DNA of 40,113 nt from Bdellovibrionaceae bacterium UBA6776 (lineage in GTDB: Bacteria > Bdellovibrionota > Bdellovibrionia > Bdellovibrionales > UBA1609), in NCBI GenBank assembly GCA_002453155.1, contig DKGG01000023.1, positions 92,009 to 132,121 of the forward strand, in the 5' to 3' direction. The first letter of the stretch is position 1. Each line of letters opens with the position of its first letter. Shown here in pieces: positions 16,118 through 22,126 of the stretch. Both the position numbers and the translations under genes were made by a program. Below the pieces are notes generated by a model. That model was not told the DNA's origin, ran no database searches, and saw only the letters and a program-made list of their open reading frames with translations.

Positions 16118-16758
16118 ACCTGGTGCTTTTTGGACCTCCGGGCGCAGGAAAAGGGACCCAATCCTCTCTGTTGATTGAGAGAAAGGGTTTCAACCACATC
16201 AGCACCGGAGACCTTTTGCGAGAAGCCATCAAGGCCCAATCGGACCTGGGAATGGCTGCAAAAAAGATTATGGATCAGGGGCAGTTGGTTCCTGATGATG
16301 TGGTGATTGGATTGGTGAAGGAAAAGTTGGCTTCAAAACCTGAAGCTTCTTTTATTTTTGATGGATTTCCACGTACGGAAGCCCAAGCCAAGGCTCTGGA
16401 TGCGCTCTTGGAAGATCTCGGAAGACCGCTCAATAAGGCGATTTTTCTTGAGGTGGACCATAAGAAATTGACGGACCGGCTCACAGGCCGTCGCGTGTGC
16501 CAGAAGTGTGGTGCGACCTTCCATATTCATGCAAGCCCCCCTCAAAAAGAGGGCGTTTGTGATGTGTGTGGGGGAGAGCTGATTCAGCGCCCGGATGACA
16601 AGGAAGAGGTCATCTCTAAGCGTCTGGAGGCCTACATGAATTCAACGGCCCCTTTGAAGGATTTTTATGCTTCTCAGGGCAAATTGAAGACCGTGGAGGG
16701 CGAAGGTGAAGTGGAAGAGGTTTTCTCTCGACTGAGCCAAGAGGTGGCGTCGACCTAA
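16114..16758 (+). CDS. adk: Adenylate kinase (zinc-lid type)
   Basis: Adenylate kinase interconverts ATP + AMP and 2 ADP in the cytosol. The P-loop GPPGAGKGTQ is at residues 7-16, the AMP-site motif STGDLLR at 30-36 and FDGFPRT at 82-88. The LID domain carries four cysteines (C129, C132, C149, C152), so it likely binds zinc, unlike the E. coli enzyme. The length is 214 residues, as in E. coli. The TTG start at 16114 overlaps the secY stop and has GGAGGG seven bases upstream. A probable terminator follows. map and infA, often placed here, are absent. Confidence 0.96.
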   Translation: MNLVLFGPPGAGKGTQSSLLIERKGFNHISTGDLLREAIKAQSDLGMAAKKIMDQGQLVPDDVVIGLVKEKLASKPEASFIFDGFPRTEAQAKALDALLEDLGRPLNKAIFLEVDHKKLTDRLTGRRVCQKCGATFHIHASPPQKEGVCDVCGGELIQRPDDKEEVISKRLEAYMNSTAPLKDFYASQGKLKTVEGEGEVEEVFSRLSQEVAST

Positions 16759-16821
16759 TGAAAATGGTTCGGAGTCAACCTAAATTATAGACACCTCATG
16801 TTGAAGGTGTTAGGGTCTCAG

Positions 16822-16860
16822 GTCGCAAAAAAATAATTGCGGCTTTTGGCTTTGTTTTTT
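16822..16860 (+). terminator. Probable intrinsic terminator after adk
   Basis: A 7-bp stem (GTCGCAA 16822-16828 with TTGCGGC 16837-16843, one T-G pair) is followed by TTTTGGCTTTGTTTTTT. A second hairpin (ACACCT 16791-16796 / AGGTGT 16805-16810) lies just before it. Together they may end or attenuate the S10-spc transcript before rpmJ. The stem is A/T-rich and moderate in strength, so read-through is likely. Confidence 0.55.
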
Positions 16861-16907
16861 TGAATTTAAAGCCCCTTTCTTAAGGGTGAACAAAAGGGAA
16901 TGTGGTT

Positions 16908-17021
16908 ATGAAAGTGAGAGCTTCCGTTAAGAAAATATGCAACAAATGCAAGGTGATCCGTCGATCTGGCGTCATCCGCGTAATCTGTGAAAATAAAAAG
17001 CACAAGCAAAAGCAGGGGTAA
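16908..17021 (+). CDS. rpmJ: 50S ribosomal protein L36
   Basis: This 37-residue protein is the smallest ribosomal protein, located in the large subunit. It begins MKVRASVKKICNKCK and ends KQKQG. The zinc-binding residues are all present (C11, C14, C27, H32), so this is the C+ (zinc) paralogue type. The start at 16908 is preceded by AAAGGGAATGTGGTT. rpsM begins six bases after the stop, so rpmJ heads the alpha group here. Confidence 0.95.
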   Translation: MKVRASVKKICNKCKVIRRSGVIRVICENKKHKQKQG

Positions 17022-17027
17022 GCAAGA

Positions 17028-17402
17028 ATGGCTCGTATAGCAGGTGTTGACCTTCCAAAAAATAAGAGAATTGAAATCGCCCTTCAGTACATTTACGGCA
17101 TCGGTCCTTCACGGGCTAAAAAAATCGTAGATGAAGTTGGATTCGATAAAACCCTTCGAACTGATGCTTTGACCGATGAGCAAGTGGCTCAACTTCGTTC
17201 AGCCATTGAATCTTCTTTTAAAGTTGAAGGGGATTTGCGAAGAGAAATTGGCTTGTCCATTAAAAGATTGATGGACTTGGGTTGTTACCGTGGACTTCGA
17301 CACAAGCGAGGTTTGCCAGCTCGTGGTCAGCGTACACGATCAAACTCTCGAACTCGAAAAGGCCCAAGAAAAACCGTAGCAAACAAGAAAAAAGCTGTAT
17401 AA
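17028..17402 (+). CDS. rpsM: 30S ribosomal protein S13
   Basis: S13 sits at the top of the head and contacts P-site tRNA and the large subunit. It has 124 residues (E. coli 118), starting MARIAGVDLPKNKR and including YIYGIGPSRAKKI and the C-terminal GLRHKRGLPARGQRTRSN. The tail KKKAV is basic as expected. The ATG at 17028 follows rpmJ closely. Confidence 0.96.
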   Translation: MARIAGVDLPKNKRIEIALQYIYGIGPSRAKKIVDEVGFDKTLRTDALTDEQVAQLRSAIESSFKVEGDLRREIGLSIKRLMDLGCYRGLRHKRGLPARGQRTRSNSRTRKGPRKTVANKKKAV

Positions 17403-17415
17403 GAGGTAATTGAAG

Positions 17416-17808
17416 ATGGCTGATGCATCTAAAAAGTCCACGAAGAAAAAAGTAAAAAAGAACATTCCCACCGGAAAATGTTTTATCCAATCCGGTTTTG
17501 GTAACACCATCATCACTTTCACTGATTTGAACGGTGGAGCTGTTTGTTGGTCTTCCGCAGGAATGCTCGGTTTCAAAGGAAGCCGAAAAGGAACTCCTTT
17601 TGCCGCGCAAGTTGCAGCGGAAGATGCGGGTAAGAAAGCTTTGGAAGCAGGAATGAAATCTGTTGATGTGATCATTCGTGGTCCTGGAGCAGGAAGAGAG
17701 CCTGCAGTGAGAGCGCTGGCAAGCATGGGATTCCGAGTGAACTCCATGAGAGATTTGACTCCAGTTCCTCACAACGGCTGTCGCCCTCCAAAGCGTCGTC
17801 GAGTGTAA
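17416..17808 (+). CDS. rpsK: 30S ribosomal protein S11
   Basis: S11 lies in the platform of the small subunit near the E site. The frame opens with a TTG at 17410, but the ATG at 17416, with AGAGG about nine bases upstream, is preferred. The product is 130 residues (E. coli 129). Typical segments are GNTIITFTDLNGG, SSAGMLGFKGSRKGTPFAAQ and PHNGCRPPKRRRV at the end. rpsD (S4), which usually follows, is absent: only 59 bases separate it from rpoA. Confidence 0.96.
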   Translation: MADASKKSTKKKVKKNIPTGKCFIQSGFGNTIITFTDLNGGAVCWSSAGMLGFKGSRKGTPFAAQVAAEDAGKKALEAGMKSVDVIIRGPGAGREPAVRALASMGFRVNSMRDLTPVPHNGCRPPKRRRV

Positions 17809-17867
17809 CAGTAGCATTTTAGGTCATTGAGTTTTTAACAAATCAGCAGTTTAAGGGAGTCACCCAT

Positions 17868-18959
17868 ATGTCACAAATGACAGTTCAACCGCACTATTAC
17901 AAATTCTGGAGAGACTTGATTCAGCCCAAGGGTTTTGAGGTTGAAAAAGAGTCTTTGACTTCCACTTATGGGAAGTTCTATATCCGCCCCTTGGAAAGAG
18001 GGTACGGAGTGACTCTAGGAAACTCTCTTCGTCGAGTCCTTTTGAGCTCTATGATGGGTTCAGCAGTTTCTGCTGTAAAATTCGAGGGTGTTCTTCATGA
18101 GTTCAGCACAATGCCTGACGTTCTTGAAGACGTGACTGACATCATTTTGAACTTGAAAGAGGTTCGATTCCGTCAAGCGGATGCTGAGCCTAAAACAGTT
18201 CGCATTTCTAAAGTTGGACCTGGAAAAGTTTTGGCTTCGGACATCCAATTGACAGATGGATTGGAAGTTTTGAATCCGGACCAACCCATTGCCACTCTTG
18301 GAAAAGACGCGAAGTTTGAAGCTGAAATTGTCGTGAGCTTTGGCCGTGGATATGTTGAGGCCGAAGGGCGTGAGCAAGATTTGGGCGTTGGATTTATTCC
18401 TGTAGACTCTCTTCACAGCCCCATTCGTCGAGTGAACTACAATGTGTCTGCAGCTCGTGTGGGTCAAAGAACCGACTACGATGCGTTGACTTTGGAAGTT
18501 TGGACGGATGGGTCTTTGAAGCCCGAAGAGAGTGTTTCTTTGGGATCAAAAATTCTAAAAGAGCAATTGCAAGTATTCTTGAACTTCGACGAGGACATTG
18601 AGCCCGAAGAAGTGGAAGAGACTTCAGCAACTCCTCAATTCAACGAAAATCTTTTCCGCTCTGTGGATGATTTGGAACTTTCGGTTCGTTCAGCGAACTG
18701 CTTGAAGAATGCCAACATCCGTCACATTGGCGAGTTGGTGACCAAGTCTGAAGCGGAAATGCTTAAAACAAAGAACTTTGGTCGTAAGTCTTTGAACGAG
18801 ATCAAGGAAATTCTTTCTAACATGGGATTGTCTCTAGGGATGAAGATCGAAGGATGGCCTCCTCCCGGATGGGACCCCAATAACCCCCAGCGTGCTCAAC
18901 AGGCAATGATGGGTGCTTCCGTCGATACAACCAACGGCGGCAGCGGAATGCCACAATAG
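17868..18959 (+). CDS. rpoA: DNA-directed RNA polymerase subunit alpha
   Basis: Alpha dimerises to nucleate RNA polymerase assembly, and its C-terminal domain contacts UP elements and activators. The N-terminal domain has the assembly motif RGYGVTLGNSLRRVLLSS (about residues 44-61). The C-terminal domain has LSVRSANCLKNANI and KNFGRKSLNEIKEIL, which covers the DNA-contacting helices. Its length is 363 residues against 329 in E. coli; the difference is a tail of about 35 residues after the usual LGMKIEGWPP end, rich in Pro, Gln, Gly, Asn. GGGAG lies before the ATG at 17868. Confidence 0.97.
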   Translation: MSQMTVQPHYYKFWRDLIQPKGFEVEKESLTSTYGKFYIRPLERGYGVTLGNSLRRVLLSSMMGSAVSAVKFEGVLHEFSTMPDVLEDVTDIILNLKEVRFRQADAEPKTVRISKVGPGKVLASDIQLTDGLEVLNPDQPIATLGKDAKFEAEIVVSFGRGYVEAEGREQDLGVGFIPVDSLHSPIRRVNYNVSAARVGQRTDYDALTLEVWTDGSLKPEESVSLGSKILKEQLQVFLNFDEDIEPEEVEETSATPQFNENLFRSVDDLELSVRSANCLKNANIRHIGELVTKSEAEMLKTKNFGRKSLNEIKEILSNMGLSLGMKIEGWPPPGWDPNNPQRAQQAMMGASVDTTNGGSGMPQ

Positions 18960-18976
18960 AGATTAAGAGGTAGCAG

Positions 18977-19522
18977 ATGAGACATAGAACAAAAACACAT
19001 TCTTTTTCCCGCAGACAGGGGCCTCGTGTGGCTCTTATTCGTGGTTTGGTTTATTCCCTTGTTGAAAATGGAAGAATCAAAACAACTTTGGCAAAGGCCA
19101 AAGAGGTGCGTCGCCATGTTGAGAAGGCCGTGACTCTTGGTAAAAAAGGCACTTTGCACTCTCGACGTCTTCTTGAATCCCGTTATCCAAATCCCGGTGT
19201 GGTTCAAACTTTGGTGACAGATTTGAAAGACCGCTTTGCAGACCGTGCAGGTGGATACACTCGCATCATCAAAATTGGTCACCGTGACGGCGATTCCGCT
19301 CCCGTGGCTTTTATTGAATTTGTAGACTACAAGCCTTCAACAGGTGCCACTGCGGATGAGCCGAAAGCTGCGAAAAAAGCTTCTGCGAAGAAGACGGCCA
19401 GCAAAAAGGCAAGTGCTGCGAAGAAAGTGACAAAGAAAGCTTCAGCGGAGAAGTCTAAAAAGAAAACTCGCAAGAAGCAGTCTACGGCACGCAAAACTTC
19501 TCGCACAAAGAAAAAGGCCTAG
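18977..19522 (+). CDS. rplQ: 50S ribosomal protein L17 with lysine/alanine-rich tail
   Basis: L17 lies near the tunnel exit of the large subunit. The core (residues 1 to about 117) is typical: MRHR-KTHSFSRRQGPRVALIRGLV and the end FIEFVDYKP. The product has 181 residues against 127 in E. coli. The extra 60 or so are nearly all Lys, Ala, Ser, Thr and Arg, with repeated KKAS and KKT units, like the tails of histone H1. The tail is in frame and intact, so it is probably real. The gene ends the operon, and a strong terminator lies about 95 bases downstream. Confidence 0.95.
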   Translation: MRHRTKTHSFSRRQGPRVALIRGLVYSLVENGRIKTTLAKAKEVRRHVEKAVTLGKKGTLHSRRLLESRYPNPGVVQTLVTDLKDRFADRAGGYTRIIKIGHRDGDSAPVAFIEFVDYKPSTGATADEPKAAKKASAKKTASKKASAAKKVTKKASAEKSKKKTRKKQSTARKTSRTKKKA

Positions 19523-19569
19523 TTTAAGCTTTTGAACTGTGCGTGGGGAAACTCTCTTCGCAGCTCGAC

Positions 19570-19595
19570 GTTTAAATATAAGGTTTAAATATAAG
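19570..19595. repeat. Perfect 13-bp tandem repeat after rplQ
   Basis: The unit GTTTAAATATAAG occurs twice in direct succession at 19570-19582 and 19583-19595, followed by a degenerate third copy (TTAGATATAAAA). It lies between the rplQ stop and its terminator and is very A/T-rich. No function is known; it could be a slippage product or a protein-binding site. Confidence 0.8.
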
Positions 19596-19615
19596 TTAGA
19601 TATAAAATCAAAAGT

Positions 19616-19646
19616 AAAAAAAGAGAGTCCAAGACTCTCTTTTTTA
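19616..19646 (+). terminator. Strong intrinsic terminator of the ribosomal block
   Basis: A perfect stem GAGAGTC (19623-19629) / GACTCTC (19633-19639) with a three-base loop extends through flanking A/T pairs into a run of T (19640-19645). The A-run on the other side means it could also work on the - strand. It closes the rpoA-rplQ transcription unit. Confidence 0.9.
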
Positions 19647-19782
19647 TTATTTTGGATATTCCTGAGGATGTTCAATGGAAGGGCGAAGGGCTGAGATGGG
19701 GCAGGGCTCCTTAAATCTTGCTGGATGTCGCAGTCACAAATCCATCGTCGACAAGATGCAAGCATGCTAGGATTGATCCCCT

Positions 19783-20361
19783 ATGATTCACGTTAAGGCA
19801 TTTTTTGCGGTTTTAGTGGTTGCGGGCTTGCTGTCCATTCCTTGGTATTTTTATCAAGACTTTTTGAATCAAGGACGTGCGCCGACACGTTCGGCTCAGA
19901 TTCTGAATCAGTTGGAAAAAAATGGCATAAAGGATTTTGAACTCACCGACTATTACAGTGGCGAAAGAGTTCAATTGAGTCACTTTCAAGATCGGGTGGT
20001 TCTGATTAACTTTTGGGCCTCATGGTGTGTTCCCTGTGTCAAAGAAGTTCCGTCAATGATTCAATTGGCAAAAAAACTTGGGGAAAAACTTGAAGTTCTA
20101 GCCATTTCTCAAGACAAGCACGAAGATGATTTAAAGGCCTTTTTGAAAGGCTTTGAGCCCTTTCCTGAAAACTTCCGAATTTTAAGAGATCCAGAAGGTG
20201 TCATTTCGAAAGGCTATGGAACCGAAGTTTTGCCGGAATCCTACATCGTAGGTCCTGGCCTTAAGTTGGTGCGCAAAGTGGTGGGCGTGGAAGTTTGGGA
20301 CCATGACCAAGCCATTCAGTTTTTTGGGGACATCTATTCCTCTCTTCACAAAGAAGAGTGA
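19783..20361 (+). CDS. TlpA-like thiol-disulfide oxidoreductase, membrane anchored
   Basis: The first 24 or so residues form a hydrophobic signal or anchor, which places the rest in the periplasm. A thioredoxin fold follows, with the redox motif WASWCVPC (C82 and C85). The later segment TEVLPESYIV carries the cis-proline region. The length of 192 residues fits the TlpA/ResA/CcmG group. Members reduce disulfides for cytochrome c maturation or for other envelope proteins. The role here is unproven, but a c-type cytochrome is encoded 8 kb away. The start ATG at 19783 has AGGA 11 bases upstream, which is loose. The gene stands alone after the rplQ terminator. Confidence 0.85.
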   Translation: MIHVKAFFAVLVVAGLLSIPWYFYQDFLNQGRAPTRSAQILNQLEKNGIKDFELTDYYSGERVQLSHFQDRVVLINFWASWCVPCVKEVPSMIQLAKKLGEKLEVLAISQDKHEDDLKAFLKGFEPFPENFRILRDPEGVISKGYGTEVLPESYIVGPGLKLVRKVVGVEVWDHDQAIQFFGDIYSSLHKEE

Positions 20362-20435
20362 GTGAAGGCGACTTACGTCGCATTCTTGGCCAGGTCTTCT
20401 GGTGGAACATCGCAATTTTTCGTTACCATAGACCT

Positions 20436-20987
20436 ATGTACAAAATGTTAGCGCTATTTGTTGGAGCCTTGGCTTTGGTGGGAGTGGGTTGCTTGCAGAC
20501 TCCAAATCCAGAAACGCCCTTCAACGCAGATCCTTACAACCCTCAAAACAAAACGGACGGCGGATCCATTACGGGGCAGTGCCAAAGTGTTCGTGTGGAT
20601 TGCAGTACCCATCGCATCACAATTGGGGGGATGAACCTACCCAATTCGGAGCAAATCATTGATTGTGGAAAGAACGGAACTACGATCAATGGGAGTGGGA
20701 CAATTGGCGGCAGACATCATGGCCGTGTTGTAAAAGATGGTGTGGCGATTGAGGGAATTCAAGGAATGGGTCAAAGTGGTGGAGGAAGAGTTTTCCACAC
20801 CGCTTGGTGGAGGAAGCCTCCAATGCCCATTGGAGAAAATGGATCTAAAGGATGTGTTCGCGTTACTCCTAAAGTGTTAAAAGTATTAAAGTCTTGTAAA
20901 GGCGCGCCCTTGACCATCACAGGTGGATCTCCCGAAAGAGGAGGTAAAGGTCGAGCCCGTAGAGCAAAAGGCAAGGCACTGAGATAG
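20436..20987 (+). CDS. Putative lipoprotein with YkuD-like (L,D-transpeptidase) active-site motif
   Basis: The open frame extends upstream to 20358, but the ATG at 20436 gives a proper signal peptide (MYKMLALFVGALALVGVGC) and is chosen. C19 is the likely lipidated cysteine, although the lipobox is not ideal (Gly at -3). The mature part of about 165 residues contains H121 and the motif SKGCVR (137-142). This resembles the HxG...S-x-G-C-[IV]-R catalytic site of YkuD L,D-transpeptidases, which form 3-3 cross-links or attach proteins to peptidoglycan. The fold upstream of the motif is not clearly recognisable. Cysteines at 49, 56, 77 and 154 suggest disulfides. The tail is strongly basic (RARRAKGKALR). 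Confidence 0.6.
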   Translation: MYKMLALFVGALALVGVGCLQTPNPETPFNADPYNPQNKTDGGSITGQCQSVRVDCSTHRITIGGMNLPNSEQIIDCGKNGTTINGSGTIGGRHHGRVVKDGVAIEGIQGMGQSGGGRVFHTAWWRKPPMPIGENGSKGCVRVTPKVLKVLKSCKGAPLTITGGSPERGGKGRARRAKGKALR

Positions 20988-21059
20988 TTTTTTATTGTGA
21001 GTTCAGTTAATGAGGAAAATGGCATAACTCTGATTTGAGGAAACGCGAGGAGAAAAGAA

Positions 21060-21497
21060 ATGAAGGCATCCTATTTTTTAGTCAGTTGGATTGTAACAGG
21101 TCTTTTTTCATTCCATGTGTGGGCGGTTCAAGATGCCATTGAGCCCGCAGTTGTGGTGTCTCCTCCGGGAGAGGTTCAGTTTTTAGATTACGAGCCCAAG
21201 GGAAGAACCTTCGAATTGGTTTTTGTGGGCGAGGAAGGGGCCGGTCCTTTTTATGTGGATGCCGAAGGGATTGTGAAAGCAGTTTCGGAGCTGACTCGTC
21301 AAACGGTGTGCGGGAATCCCGAGTCCATCTTGAATAAGAACTATAAGCTCACTGGAAAGATTGGTTTCTATCCAGACATCTTTCGAGAGCAACGAAAGCT
21401 CAAAGGGGATGGCGGCTACTGTAACTCTGGAAAATCCTCGAAGAAAAAATCGCCTCGAAAAGGCAAAGCCGGCGATTTTAATCGCAGCGGAAAATAG
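21060..21497 (+). CDS. Small secreted protein of unknown function
   Basis: I do not recognise this family. The 145-residue product begins with a clear Sec signal peptide (about residues 1-22, cut after HVWA). The mature protein is rich in acidic residues at first, has two cysteines, and ends in a basic, low-complexity tail (KSSKKKSPRKGKAGDFNRSGK). A strong GAGGAG site lies upstream of the ATG at 21060, which supports real expression. It follows the YkuD-like lipoprotein gene by 72 bases and faces the convergent ogt gene, so it may share a transcript with the former. Confidence 0.7.
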   Translation: MKASYFLVSWIVTGLFSFHVWAVQDAIEPAVVVSPPGEVQFLDYEPKGRTFELVFVGEEGAGPFYVDAEGIVKAVSELTRQTVCGNPESILNKNYKLTGKIGFYPDIFREQRKLKGDGGYCNSGKSSKKKSPRKGKAGDFNRSGK

Positions 21498-21503
21498 CAT
21501 CCC

Positions 21504-21549
21504 CGCTAAAAAGGAAGCAGGTACTTTTTGCCGAGAGTCTTTTTTAGCG
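21504..21549. terminator. Inverted repeat between convergent genes
   Basis: CGCTAAAAA (21504-21512) pairs perfectly with TTTTTAGCG (21541-21549) over nine bases, with a 28-base loop. It lies between the stop of the small secreted protein and the stop of the convergent ogt gene. The A/T ends would give a T-rich side in both directions, so a bidirectional terminator is likely. The large loop lowers confidence. Confidence 0.45.
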
Positions 21550-21556
21550 AGAAGCC

Positions 21557-22126
21557 CTATTGATGGGTTTCGTGTTGATTGGCTTCGAGGTTGAGGAGCC
21601 AGCGCTTTCGTTCCAGACCGCCGCTGTAACCTGTTAGGCTGCCCTGAGAGCCCACCACACGATGACAGGGAATAATGATGGCCAAATGATTCTGCCCATT
21701 GGCCTTGGCCACGGCTCGCACCGCACGGGGGCGATTCATACTGGATGCCTGATCTTTGTAAGTGATTTTCTGCCCGTAAGGAATTTCTTGAAGGCTTTTG
21801 AGCACCTGTTTTTGAAATTCAGTTCCAATCAGGGCAAGGGGAGTTTCAAATTTTTCCAGGGAACCTTCAAAGTATGCACTCAGCTCCTGTTGCAGCTTCG
21901 AAAGAATCTTATTGGTGCCCGGCTGAATCTGAGCCTTTGTTTGTTTTTGAAAATTCGCCTGTTGGGACTCTAAATTTTTACGTTCGCAAAAATCCAAATA
22001 ATAAAGTGCATCTTCACTGGCCATGGCCAACATCTCGCCTATGGGTGTTTGCAGCCTAAGGGAGCTCAATTGAAGGGAGCGTTCAGAGCTAAGGTTGTCT
22101 AAAGATAAGTTTGTGTGGGTTTGCAC
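21557..22126 (-). CDS. ogt: Methylated-DNA--protein-cysteine methyltransferase
   Basis: This suicide repair protein removes alkyl groups from O6-alkylguanine onto its own cysteine. The active-site motif PCHRV is at residues 153-157 (acceptor C154), preceded by the helix-turn-helix with RAVRAVAKAN (arginine finger region) and IPYGQKITY. A C-terminal GYSGGLERKRWLL matches the family. The length of 189 residues fits Ogt/MGMT. The GTG start at 22126 directly abuts the stop of the upstream gene, so it is the last gene of a four-gene operon, an unusual neighbour for envelope genes. Confidence 0.93.
   Translation of the reverse strand: MQTHTNLSLDNLSSERSLQLSSLRLQTPIGEMLAMASEDALYYLDFCERKNLESQQANFQKQTKAQIQPGTNKILSKLQQELSAYFEGSLEKFETPLALIGTEFQKQVLKSLQEIPYGQKITYKDQASSMNRPRAVRAVAKANGQNHLAIIIPCHRVVGSQGSLTGYSGGLERKRWLLNLEANQHETHQ

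Noticed and set aside
17827..17855. TTGAGT-17-TTTAAG promoter-like sequence before rpoA
   Set aside because: The transcription start would fall after the rpoA ribosome binding site, so it could not serve rpoA.
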